Source: Scedosporium boydii (Eukaryota; Ascomycota; Sordariomycetes; Microascales; Microascaceae). From it: DNA of 64,000 bases. The position numbers and the translations under genes are program-made. Numbering within the stretch: the first letter of the stretch is position 1; every line of letters begins with the position of its first letter. Shown in pieces: positions 27,241 to 37,048 of this stretch. The notes beneath the pieces were generated by a model. The model saw only the letters and a list, made by a program, of their open reading frames with translations. It was not told where the DNA came from and did no database searches. The stretch spans positions 432,896 through 496,895 of the forward strand of contig NJFT01000002.1 in the NCBI GenBank assembly GCA_002221725.1. The letters are read 5' to 3'.

Positions 27241-27285
27241 ACACCGGTCCAGGAGGTGCTGAGGCTGAACCCCCCGGACCGGTGT
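27241..27285 (+). repeat. 10-bp inverted repeat
   Basis: ACACCGGTCC at 27241-27250 is the exact reverse complement of GGACCGGTGT at 27276-27285, with a 25-nt spacer. Each arm also contains the palindrome ACCGGT. It adjoins the hairpin at 27205-27235. Confidence 0.8.
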
Positions 27286-28714
27286 GGTGGAACTGTGGCG
27301 AGCGATCATGACTTGATGGCTTGACGCATCAAACCACCATCTCACATCCTCTCTTAGTCGATTCCAACGACTTTGAAATGTCCGGCCTAGATAACCAGCG
27401 CCAGCCAAGCGCCAGGTTCACCACAGGGTGGATGACGCTGCCTGCCCAATCACCTTCACCCGCCCGGGACCCGCCCGCCGATGTGGGAGGTCCCGAGCTG
27501 GGCGGAATTTGAAACTGGCAGTAAACCCTCCAGCCTTTCCTGAGGATTCTCGTCAAGGTGAGGGCAGTCCGAGCCCGATTTTGACTTGTCGGAATTCCAA
27601 GAAGAATAGCAATGGAAGAAGCAACGGGACGAAACGAAATAGGAGCGGCCATGACCTCCTGACCACTGGGCTATCTGGCCAGGCAAAGGCCCCTGCACTC
27701 ATCAACGCGATCGGATCTTTTTATTCTTGCCACATCCCATGACCTTTGGGACTAGAGAAGTTAGGGTCCAGTTGCAACCTCTGGCACAGTCTCCAAAGCA
27801 GGAATCAAGACACACAAATCAAGGTTCACGTTGGCAGAGTTGCTCCTACCGCTCCGAGACGCTGGAGAAATCCAGCAGTGTTCTATTGCAATAATTTCTT
27901 GCAATAAATTTGCCTTTCTTTTGGAATGGAGATCCAGACCAACCTAAAGGTCAACAAATGAACTCTGGGGAATGGTGGTATGTTAGTCTGTGAGGTTTGA
28001 AAGATATGGACCTTAATAGCAGCTTTATTGGGAGACTGCTAGAAGCTGGAAATTTGAATAGACACCGTGAATAAGGACACACACACATACCTTACTTCTA
28101 AGAGCATCACTTCATATGAGAAATTGAATCACCTCCGGGGAGATATCAGTGGTGTTCGAAATAACAGGAGCTACAAAGCCCAACACCCCAAGATACCTAT
28201 AAGGTCAGCCTCACTTTCTCTTAAGGGGTAATTAGCAAGTTTGGAAGGGGTGGAAATAGATGTACCTCTAGAAATCCATCTGGTAGGATTTTGGGGACCT
28301 TGAGGATCTTGAGGTGTTGGGCTTCAGTGAAGTTGGGTGATGAGTGTTGTCGACGTCCATCGTCTCTGCGGCCAGGGCCTTAGCACCCCTTTCAATTCCA
28401 GACTTCTCAACATTCTCTCAGTTCCCCAGAAGAGGCTTCACCACCACAAATATGAAATCAGGTGGCGGCACCACAAGTCAAGGTGGCCCTGTGATGCCGC
28501 CAGTGGAGGAATTAGAAGGATCTTTAGTATTGCTGTGAGCTCCTAAAGCTTGTTCTTTAGATGTGTACTGTAACAGCCTCTTCTTTATATATAATAGAAG
28601 CAATTTTTAACTAGTAGATATTATCCCTCCCATGGGGTACTTATTAGCTCCAGTCCATAGAAAGGTGTCAAAACGGTAAAGGGTAAATTAGAGATACTCA
28701 CAGCAGAAGTGCTT

Positions 28715-28805
28715 TTAAGCAAGGAGCAAAAAGAAGCAATAAGAGAAAAACAGAAGAAAGCAAAGAAGAGCAAAGGGGAGCAAAGAGAAGCAAAGATGAA
28801 GAGAA
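28715..28805 (+). repeat. Degenerate purine-rich tandem repeat (AGCAAAG units)
   Basis: About eight diverged units around GAAGCAAAG or GAGCAAAG, with a period of about 10-11 bp, lie just downstream of the proposed BRCT-gene stop on the minus strand. It would read as CTTTGCTTCT-type pyrimidine repeats in that transcript's 3' end. Confidence 0.6.
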
Positions 28806-29970
28806 TCACCTTAGAGGTGGTGTATATTGGAAGAAAGACTTTGGTGTTGTCTTGGAATCTGAGAGGCGGTCTTCCCAGCTGATTCCAGTCTTCTTCTCGA
28901 AAAAGGATGTAAAGAGTTGGTGCTGGTCGTCTTTGAGGCCTGAGCAGGTGGTCGGTCGATGATAACTTGGATTGTTGTCCCTTGGCCTCCGGTAGAACTT
29001 GGCTGCAAACCAGTAGAGGGATGGTTTGGCATTTGATTCGAAGAGCTGGGATAAAGAGGTCAATTGATTTGCTCTCAGGTCTGTTGATGGAAAATGTGGA
29101 CTGAAAGGATGTATATAAAGGGTAGGGTAGAGGGAAAAGCTTTTCATGGGGCATGTGGATGGAGAAGATAAACATGTGTGGAGGAGGCAGAGGAAAGAGA
29201 GGAAAGAGAGGACACACAAGCCTGTGGGTGTCATAATGAGAAGGGAGTAGAGTGAAGTGATTCATACCCACTGATTCCAGGCATCGAGCTTGTTGTGCAC
29301 TCCAACAGGCAGGGAAGGAATGTGTGAAGGTGCGAGGTTTCTCCAGTCGCTCCTTACATATAGAACATATTTCTGACCAGTATTTCCAGTCTCTTCATCA
29401 TCCCTTGTGATGGTGACCTCGTAGGGGAAGTCGTTTTCGTCCCGGTATATGTGGAAGAGATCTGATGTTTGCCATTAGTCCCAATACAACCTCGAAAGAA
29501 ACGAAGAATTTCTCACTTACTCGTGTTCACAAACTTGTCTTCCTGATCTTCCCCCTTCGCATATTGCGCAAGCCGTCTGTCTCTTTTCCTCTTCTCCTTG
29601 AAGAACGACCGAAGATCATGAGCACGTTCTTTCTCTCTCTTGTTGGCCTGGCAAGAGAGGTTGAACCAGTCGATGTCGACAAGGCGGACTCTCTTGTACG
29701 TCTTAAGCGCTGCTTGAACTGTTGGGAAAGGCATCTCGTGTTAGACATCGACTAGGAAAAGGGGTATATAAAATGTTATGTCTCACCTCGTGGACCCCGC
29801 TTCTCGAGCTGCTCTTTCGTACAGAGCAGGTGCGTGACCCTCTCATCCAGTTCTTGAGAGAAGCTCCCCCCTCGAAGCTCAGTCCACTTAGCGATATTCT
29901 CCTCGGTAAATTGGCCTGGCATCGGCCCGGCGGTGGCAAGAACCTTGCCCTTGAATATGGCCCGGACCAT
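28806..29970 (-). CDS. Small BRCT-domain protein (fungal-specific, PARP-like second domain)
   Basis: Four exons (29970-29787, 29718-29521, 29461-29358, 29045-28806) join in phase to 241 residues. Residues 1-90 form a BRCT-like domain: MVRAIFKGKVLATAGPMPGQ, then ENIAKWTELRGGSFS, ERVTHLLCTKEQLEK and VRLVDIDWFN. A basic linker follows (KEKRKRDRRLAQY). The second half reads YEVTITRDDEETGNTGQKYVLYLFESN, then KPSLYWFAAKFY and FFEKKTGISWEDRL. This resembles a WGR-like domain as found next to BRCT in fungal PARPs, but no PARP catalytic domain is present. It may be a reader of DNA damage or chromatin; that is inference. The third intron is long (about 310 bp). CTAAG before the stop overlaps a possible donor, so the 3' end could extend. 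Confidence 0.7.
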
Positions 29971-30622
29971 GTTGTCACGGAGATCTCGAAGCCACACACC
30001 TGACTGAATACACCAAGCTGGAATCACCTTCCTAGGTGGATGCAGAAAGATTTTATGAAATCTTTGCTCAACAATGTGATTAGACGATGGTGGGAATTGA
30101 GTAACGCACAGGATCGGACGTGTATGAGGAAGAGTAGAAAGTAGTATTTACGTTAGAGGAGGTAGGGTCTGTAAACAGGTGGAAGGAAAGGAAATCTAGA
30201 TGTCGAGGAGGCAAAGTGTATTGTACGGGCGATGCTGGAGAGGCGAGCCACTATTGGCAGCAAATGGAACACAAGCTTGATTCTAGAGGGGGGGCAAGGC
30301 TTAGGATGAGGAAGTCGTCGCTTGTCTGAAAGTGTGTGATGATATTGCCAGGAGAATGGGTGGATATTGTAGGGAGCAGGTCTGTTGACAGTTCGTTCAT
30401 GAACAGATAATGGTCACATCTATTACCCTAGGAAGATGTTAAGGAGAGGATGAGGATGAGGGTGGAAAGAGGGACAGAAGAAAATTGTCATGGGCGAGAC
30501 GCAATAACTTGGTAGCATATCCTACCTTCCTCTTGAAGTGTGGGATCAAATGAAATCATCACCATGTGAGAGCATGTGGTGAAAAGCAATTCCATTTAGA
30601 TGTTGGTTATGCCGAATACCCG
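29971..30622. other. Intergenic region between the BRCT gene and trpC
   Basis: Holds the BRCT-gene promoter and the trpC 3' UTR (both genes are on the minus strand). No gene or repeat is recognised. Confidence 0.45.
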
Positions 30623-33008
30623 TTACCTGAACCCCTTGGCTGCCTTGATAAAGGTACGTATCTTTTCGAGATCCTGCTTCCCATCGACTTCAACTCCGCT
30701 GCTAACATCAACCCCAATGACCCTGTCAGAGAGCTCACCGATAGCCTTGACTGCCTCCTCCACATTGTCCGGGTTTAATCCCCCAGCAAGGATGACTCTG
30801 AGATCAGCATCCTTCTCCAGCGTTGACTTGACGTTGGATACATCGAGAAGTTTCCCTGAACCGGAGCCGGAGTCCAAGAGTGGAACGGTGTGGTAGCCGC
30901 GAGTGCCGACGCCGACCTGCCCCGGCTTGAAGCAGCGGATGACGGGGACAGGGACTTGTCTCGCCCACTCCACAGGCTCGTCGCCATGAAACTGAACGAC
31001 GTCGAGATTGTAGACCCTCTGCTTCTCAAGCACTTCGGATAGAGGCTGGTTTTGGAAAATACCTACTAGTTTGGGCCCCGAATTGGTGAGTCGTTCCACG
31101 GCCCCGGCGAAGTAGTCCCTCGCTATGTTCGTCTGCGCCACAGAAGCCGGGGCCTTTCCCCTGAACGAGTGGACCGCCCCGGATATCTCGAGACAAGTTT
31201 CATGGGAAATGCACCGCTTCGCTTTCGGTACTAGGCAAACGCCGACGAAATCCGCACCGGCCTCAACGGCAGCTTTAGCGGCCTCCGCGCTTCGAGTTCC
31301 GCAGATTTTGACCAATAGAGGAGAAGGCTTGGCAAGCTCTGGGACAATATCCGTCCCGGCACAGAGCTGTTGAATGAAGACGCTCGCATCGGGCGCCCTC
31401 ATGATCGCCTCGCCCACCAGAACGGCGTTCACACCATCGTTCTGGCACATGATAACATCCTTGTGGCTGTTGATGCCGCTCAGCGCGCAGAGGATGGTAC
31501 TCTCGGGCACCATGCTCCGTAATCTGCCGGTCGTGTCGAGATCGACCTCGAAGCTTTCAAGGTTGCGGTTGTTGACGCCAATCACCTTGGAGCCAAGCTT
31601 CACCGCAATCTCCATTTCCTGCGCATTTTGAACCTCTACCAAGGGCTCCATGCCGAGGGAAAGGGAGTACTTGTATAAGCGCTCGAGAAGAGGCGTATCC
31701 AGCATCTTAACGATGAGGAGAACGGTATCCGCGCCTGCTAACCTCCCTTCGAGGATCTGATACTCGTCAAAAATAAACTCCTTTCGGAGAATTGCTGGTC
31801 TGTTTGCTACTCCGTCAAGGACTTGCCGCACGGCCCTGAGGTCGTCGATACTACCCTTGAACCAATCGGGCTCAGTCAAGACGGAGATCACACTCGCACC
31901 TGCGAGAGCGTACTTTCGAGCCTGGACAGCAGCATTAATGTCAAGAGCGAAAACTCCCTTGGACGGAGACGCTCTCTTAATCTCTGCCATTAGGGAGAGA
32001 TCAAAGGGGGACTGGCGTAGTCGGTCAATGAAGGGGACGAGCGGAGGCGCCGCGTTGAGGTCGTAGGCGGCCTGTAAATCGGTTGGTCGTAGAGAAGGAA
32101 CCTGCTTCTGGGCTTCCACAATCTCCTTGCGGCGCGTGTAGATCTCCTGAAGAATGTTGCTCTTCTTCGGTCGTGCCGGGACAGCGGCAGCGGAGGAGCC
32201 ATTTTGGGCCGACTCCTTCTGAAGGCGAGCATTTTCCTCCCAGGTACCCCCTTGCAGATGAAGGAAGTTTCGAATCATGGTCCGGCCTTCGGCTGTTAAG
32301 ATGCTCTCGGGATGGAACTGAACACCTTCAATCGTGAGGTCCTTATGCCGCACTCCCTGGATGACTCCCTGAGATCCGTCCTCGAGCGCGACCCACGAGG
32401 TTACCTCGAGGCATTCCGGGAGAGTGACGCGAGTACCGGCCAGTGAATGGTATCGGGTCACGGGAAGGCCTTGTCTTAGGCCGGCGTAGACGCCCTTGCC
32501 ATCGTGAGACAACGGGGAAGTCTTGCCGTGAAGCCACTCTCCAGCGGAACTAACTTCGCCACCATAGACATCAAAGATGCATTGCCTGTATGGCACGTGT
32601 TAACTGCCATTCATAAATGATACGCGCGCACGCACACACACACGCACAGGTATATAGGGTTAGTGATCGATAGATCTATAAAACGTACTGTCCCATGCAC
32701 ACGCCGAAGATGGGAATCTTTCCAGCGTAATGCCTTATCGCATCCCGGCTGATCCCCGAGTCTGTTTGGGGATGGCCCGGACCAGGGCTAATGATCAATT
32801 GCGTAGGGTTCTTCTTGATGAGCTCATCGAGAGTAATCTTATCATTCCTGAATACAGTTACGGTAGCTCCCTCGAGAATGAGGTACTGGTAAACATTCCA
32901 GGTAAAGGAGTCGTAGTTGTCTATGAGGATAACATTGGATGCGGTAGGGATTGGCGGGGAAGGATCGGGATGGTGGGGTGAGTGGTCGATGATGTCTAGG
33001 GCAGGCAT
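30623..33008 (-). CDS. trpC: Trifunctional tryptophan biosynthesis protein (GATase / IGPS / PRAI)
   Basis: One polypeptide provides the glutamine amidotransferase subunit of anthranilate synthase, indole-3-glycerol-phosphate synthase and phosphoribosylanthranilate isomerase. Two exons (33008-32689 and 32585-30623) give 760 residues, the normal length for filamentous ascomycetes. GATase: [15 protein letters not shown], the oxyanion segment SPGPGHP, catalytic Cys104 in GVCMGQQ, and [35 protein letters not shown] and [56 protein letters not shown] and [15 protein letters not shown]. All catalytic residues I can check are present. The intron lies in the codon after CMG. An in-frame ATG 129 nt upstream (33137) gives a non-conserved extension, so 33008 is preferred. 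A CPC1-type TGAGTCA lies upstream. Confidence 0.97.
32627..32648 (+). repeat. CA/CG dinucleotide microsatellite in the trpC intron
   Basis: An alternating purine-pyrimidine tract (CGCGCACGCACACACACACG...) lies inside the trpC intron. It is short and probably of no coding consequence. Confidence 0.7.
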
Positions 33009-33142
33009 TCTGACTCTGACGCCCAGTCTGGACGTAAAGAGTGACTGACTAGATTGGGGGGGCGATTGCAATTGCGAGTTGGCCAGACCCGTCCGAGGGG
33101 GGAAGATTGAAGTGTAGAAGAAGAATTGAGGTTCCAAAGTCG

Positions 33143-33149
33143 TGAGTCA
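33143..33149 (-). promoter_or_regulatory. CPC1/Gcn4 site upstream of trpC
   Basis: The exact consensus TGAGTCA lies 135 bp before the trpC start. In Neurospora, Aspergillus and yeast, amino-acid biosynthetic genes are induced on starvation through this element (cross-pathway control). The position is typical; occupancy is inferred. Confidence 0.6.
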
Positions 33150-33580
33150 AGCTCTGCAGTGCTTTTTCCGCTATCGGTGGATTGTGTCAACTTTAAGATA
33201 TTTATTTAGGCGGTAAGCGACAGATTATGTAAATAACCGCTAAAACGCGCAGCTCGCGTGGCATTATCAAGACCTCAACGTCAATTTTAATCAAGCCAGC
33301 TCCAAAGTAACCAAGACAACCAAGACAACTGCTGCCTCCATTCGTTGTTGTAAATACATCAAATTGATTGACCTGATCAATGTTTCTTTGATCCCGTTTC
33401 TGAATTGAAATTCCCATCTTCCAAGGCAGGATTCTTGCAGAGATTCTTCGCCCCTTAGACAGTACTAGATCCGGGCATGGCAAACATTGATCGCCCTTGA
33501 TCAATTGATTGATCTCATTCCTTGCTCCATTTTTTGGGGAGCCGGAATCGCCATCTCACATAATTTCCCTCCAATGGCCG

Positions 33581-33598
33581 TATATATATATATATATA
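33581..33598 (+). repeat. (TA)9 microsatellite
   Basis: Nine uninterrupted TA units in the spacer upstream of the kinase-like gene. Confidence 0.9.
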
Positions 33599-33778
33599 CA
33601 TATTTCGCGAGGTAGAAATGCCGCCTCGACCTGGGCTCCTCCACGGCGAACATCATCTCCCTTGACCTTGCCATATTCTCCGTAGAATCGTTCCTTGGGG
33701 CCCAAGATCATCGCCTATATTGCACTTCGAGCCTAGGACGAACCTCAAAGACTGCTAAGGCCCCTCTTCACAAAATAT

Positions 33779-34582
33779 GTGGTGGTCAATTGTCGGCATG
33801 GAGCCAGTGCCATTGTCTCCTCCACCAACAAAAAGACGGCATTGAAGGGCTACCAAGTGTGGGAAGATAGCAAGATTCGCGCCGCCTGCGAAGATGACTG
33901 CGAGAAACAGCTGGCTCGCGAAGCCGCCATCTACCATCGCCTAGGCGAGCATCCACAGGTTCTACGATGTTTCGGTCTAGAAGAAGTGCACCAGGGAGTG
34001 AACTCCCTTCGTCTCGAATATGCGCCGTTGGGCGACGTTCGCCGATTCATCCGCGAGCACAAAGGCGACGCCTTACCCGAAAGTGTTCGGTTCCGGATGG
34101 CGCAGGATGCGGCAGCCGGTTTAAGCTACGTCCATGCGAGAAACGTGCTTCACGGCGACATAACCTGTCATAACCTATTTCTATTTCCCGATTACAGAGT
34201 AAAGATCGGGGACCTTGGAAGTTCTTGTATTCTAGGGTCGGACGAGTTTCCGAGAGACGTCTGCGAAGAGTCTGCGTATGAGTTGCCTTGTCGCGGAAGA
34301 AGCTTTTGTGATCGCCCTCCGCTGGCGAGGGAGCTCTTCGCGCTAGGGTCCGCCATCTATGAGGTCACCACGTGGACTCGGCCTTACGAGGGCTTGACAG
34401 ATGAGCAGATTGAGGAAAAATACGCCGCTGAGGAGTTTCCTTCCTTGGAGGGGAATATGGCTCGAGATATCATTAAGAAATGCTGGAATGAGGAGTATGA
34501 GAGTGCGGAGGAAGTGGCAAATGCGCTCACAGATCTGCTCACGAGCGATCAACTCTCCCGAAACATGGTAAGATTAAATTGA
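33779..34582 (+). CDS. Kinase-like protein, 5' end unresolved
   Basis: The frame encodes a compact protein-kinase fold of about 270 residues. Visible elements are the glycine-loop remnant HGASAIVSS; the VAIK-equivalent lysine in TALKGYQVW; an alphaC glutamate in AREAAIYHRL; the catalytic loop HGDITCHN (Asp and Asn present, Arg replaced); the metal-binding motif as DLG instead of DFG; and a late lobe with FALGSAIYEVTTWTRPYEGL. It may retain activity or be atypical. The frame is open back to 33737 without any ATG, and the GTG at 33779 is not a credible start. The nearest ATG (33777) is in another frame. An upstream exon, a start-codon loss or a frameshift are all possible. Neighbours are an orphan gene facing it and trpC behind; both it and the orphan look accessory. 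Confidence 0.6.
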   Translation: MVVNCRHGASAIVSSTNKKTALKGYQVWEDSKIRAACEDDCEKQLAREAAIYHRLGEHPQVLRCFGLEEVHQGVNSLRLEYAPLGDVRRFIREHKGDALPESVRFRMAQDAAAGLSYVHARNVLHGDITCHNLFLFPDYRVKIGDLGSSCILGSDEFPRDVCEESAYELPCRGRSFCDRPPLARELFALGSAIYEVTTWTRPYEGLTDEQIEEKYAAEEFPSLEGNMARDIIKKCWNEEYESAEEVANALTDLLTSDQLSRNMVRLN

Positions 34583-34916
34583 CAGCTTGTCCGTCGTGCT
34601 CATAGTATGGTTAGGACATGGCCAACGTGGGATTCTTTCCTCTCTGTCTGTGCCGATAGATTATGTCAGGGAAACCCTTCGTCGGGGAAAGGGACAGAGC
34701 GGAGCCGCTTCTCAACTGCTACTAGAAATGGCGAGGCGAGATTGATATCTGGGTGGAATACGGCATAGGCTCAATGAGGCAAAGGTCCTGCTTGAGGGGA
34801 TCGTTAGCCATCGGAAATCCGCACGCACGTCAATGATAAGATGCAACTGGATCTACAAATAGGATTCCTGGGTGATTGATTGATATTGAATTCATTCTGG
34901 TTGAATAACTCTGGTC
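34583..34916. other. Convergent spacer between the kinase-like and orphan genes
   Basis: A 330-bp gap between convergent frames, presumably two 3' UTRs. Nothing else is seen. Confidence 0.4.
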
Positions 34917-35824
34917 TCAAACCTGCGTCCATACGTCGGCCGCGTACTCCTGCAGCTCGGGAATGCTCATGACGATGTTCTGCTCTCCTGGACCCGGAGC
35001 TCTGAGGAAGAGGAGTCTAAATGGCAATACCAATGGACTATCCGCCACATTGGAATCTCGAGTGATCCTAATTGATTGGCGCAGCTTAGGTCGTGATGCA
35101 GATGCTCGGGTCATGGTCGCTCCTGGTCGAAGACTCGGTGGTTCTTCTTCCCACCTTTCCAGTATGATCTGGCGTTGCTCCTGGTCCAACTTCGCCAGAA
35201 GAACGATTTTCACACCGTGATTCGATGCTGAAAACCACCACCCCACATCGGCCTGTAACTGCCAGAGTGATTCCGAGTGTCCGGCTTCAATGACGAGCGT
35301 TGGCCAGGAATTCGGCCCGGCGCGATCTGGCCTTGGCCCTCCGGTGGAGTCACCCTCTCCGACATCACCACCTGGATGGCCTCCTGCTCGTCGCGTCGCT
35401 TTCCCTATCCATCTCCACGCCCGCCTTAAGCCCATCTGATTGATTTGGTCGTGGGATTCTTGAAAAAGGCCGAGATGAAGAGCCTCGTGGCAATCTGTTG
35501 GGATACTGATTATCAACATTCTAGAAGTGGCATAATAACGTCGAAATCGGAACCTTCGCCGCCGACGGTCTCGCTCTTGTTCTATGTGGATGAAATCCCG
35601 AGGAGCGACATCTAAATCTCTTAGTACGACAACTGAATGGTAGGCAGTCTGGGCATAGGTTACGGACGGGTCACAATGAGGATGTCGCCAGAAGCGCTAT
35701 TGATCCGTTGGAAGAGCTCCTCAACATTCTTAAATGGCTTTGGGGCCGCCTCGTCTTGCGATGACGACGATGAGACTGAAGTAGATAAATGCGGTGTAGA
35801 TCCTGACATAGGACAAGAGGTCAT
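34917..35824 (-). CDS. Orphan fungal protein, possibly frameshifted
   Basis: I do not recognise a named family. The long frame 35519-34917 (200 codons) contains a conserved-looking core, WPTLVIEAGHSESLWQLQAD followed by WWFSASNHGVKIVLLAKL, then an Ile-rich strand (QRQIILERWE). This pattern recurs in uncharacterised, often multi-copy fungal proteins. The open frame continues upstream of the Met at 35519 through HIEQERDRRRRRFRFRRYY and VVVLRDLDVAPRDF. A second frame with its own ATG at 35824 (KNVEELFQRINSASGDILIVTR) appears to be the natural N-terminus. The two meet near 35660-35680 in different phases, with no convincing intron between them. A short intron with a poor acceptor or a one-base frameshift would explain this. 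No transmembrane segment is seen. Confidence 0.5.
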
Positions 35825-36601
35825 ATTGGCGCAAGAGCGTTGATTGGAATCATAGTCGAGTAAACCTAGGGACGATCAAGGAAGTTGGAATAGAGTATTG
35901 GAGAGCAAGCAAGCTAGAAGAGAGCAGGGAAGGAGCAGCTAGTGTGACTCGAAGAGACTCTTCCTTTTTCTCGCTCTTCGCATGGGGCAAGCACAATGCG
36001 GCCTCGAAAACGGGGAGCATCAATAGTATTGATCAATTGATCTGTCAAAGGTGGGTGCAATGCCCTTAAACCTTTGCTCAACATATAAGTCAGTCGCAGC
36101 TGAGAGGTTGCTATCGATTTGTCGATCCTACATCAGAATGCAGGCCGGGCATGTGAAATTTGATGTCAGGTATAACTGTATACAATATATACTACTTCGT
36201 TCATTTAATGTTATCGTTCGTCTTTGACATCAAACTCAACAGGCCCTAGGCTCACCTCACCAAATCATATAAGGTTAAGTAAATGAACAAAGCGAACACT
36301 TGAGGGCTCTAGTTCTTTGAGCAGAGAATATTTGAAAGGTGTGAAGTAACCTGGAGGTGATTGTTCTGCTGACGGTCTCCGCCACATGGCACCAACTGGA
36401 CAAGAAAGACATGATTATGTAAACACAGGCAATTCCGAGTTGCCCAAGCCGGAAAATCCAAGTTTGGAAGCTTTGAACGCATCTCAATTTTTACTGCGCC
36501 AAATCTCACAGCAATCATCCACTCTCCATCAACCTCTCGACTTCCGGCTCCCCAAACCCTCGCGTAATCGCCCTTCGAAACCAGGCATTCCCACCATCAC
36601 A
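35825..36601. other. Intergenic region upstream of TIM9
   Basis: AT-rich non-coding DNA divergent between the orphan gene and TIM9. No repeat or RNA gene is recognised. A near-match of the dispersed word (ACTACTTCGTT) lies near 36191. Confidence 0.45.
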
Positions 36602-37048
36602 ATGAACAAGTGTGTTTCCACCCGCTCTCCCAATGGCCTCCCCCGAGGCTAGCTAACCACCCATTCGCCCAGCTTCGGACTTAACGCTACCGAGCAACGC
36701 CAGCTCGAGGAGCGCCTTTCCAAGCGCCAGATGCAGGATTTCATGGGCGTACGTTTTTCAATAGCAATCCCTTAGCCCAACCCTCTCACCCCAACGGGGA
36801 AGATCTATTGTCATTTTCTACTAGACGCGAAAACGAGAGGATCTACTGACAACGTATTCTAGATGTTCCACAACATGTTCGAGACCTGCTTCACCTCCTG
36901 CGTCGACGAGTTCACGTCCAAGGCTCTCTCGTCGCGCGAGAACGGTTGCATCTCCCGCTGCGTGCAAAAGACCCTCGCCATGCAGCAGCGTCTCGGCGAG
37001 CGCTTCCAGGAACACAGCCAAACGACCATGATGAACCAACAACAGTAG
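36602..37048 (+). CDS. TIM9: Tim9, small TIM chaperone of the mitochondrial intermembrane space
   Basis: Tim9 forms a hexamer with Tim10 that escorts hydrophobic precursors across the intermembrane space to the TIM22 complex. Three exons (36602-36609, 36673-36748, 36863-37048) give 89 residues. The first coding exon is only eight nucleotides. The twin CX3C motif is intact: Cys37-x3-Cys41 and Cys57-x3-Cys61, fifteen residues apart. The segment CFTSCVDEFTSKALSSRENGCISRC is specific to Tim9 rather than Tim10. The N-terminal helix carries the QLEERLSKRQMQDFM substrate-binding stretch. The C-terminus is Gln-rich. No presequence is expected, as import uses Mia40-dependent oxidative folding. Confidence 0.94.

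Larger units (their letters stand above)
26179..28805. other. Gene-free region with hairpin cluster
   Basis: No intact gene is seen in 2.6 kb. Between about 26780 and 27290 lie several strong inverted repeats: a 12-bp stem at 27205-27235, a 10-bp stem at 27241-27285, the palindrome ACCTCGCGCGAGGT near 26979, and smaller ones such as ACCGT-CTAA-ACGGGT near 26800. A small plus-strand open frame at 28344-28538 reads like an organelle presequence but starts with GTG and has no recognisable body. A purine-rich degenerate repeat occupies 28715-28800. Confidence 0.45.
33009..33776. other. trpC promoter and upstream region of the kinase-like gene
   Basis: An AT-rich stretch with a CPC1/Gcn4-type site at 33143-33149 and a (TA)9 microsatellite at 33581-33598. 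No gene is clearly seen, although an unrecognised first exon of the kinase-like gene could lie near 33600-33760. Confidence 0.5.
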
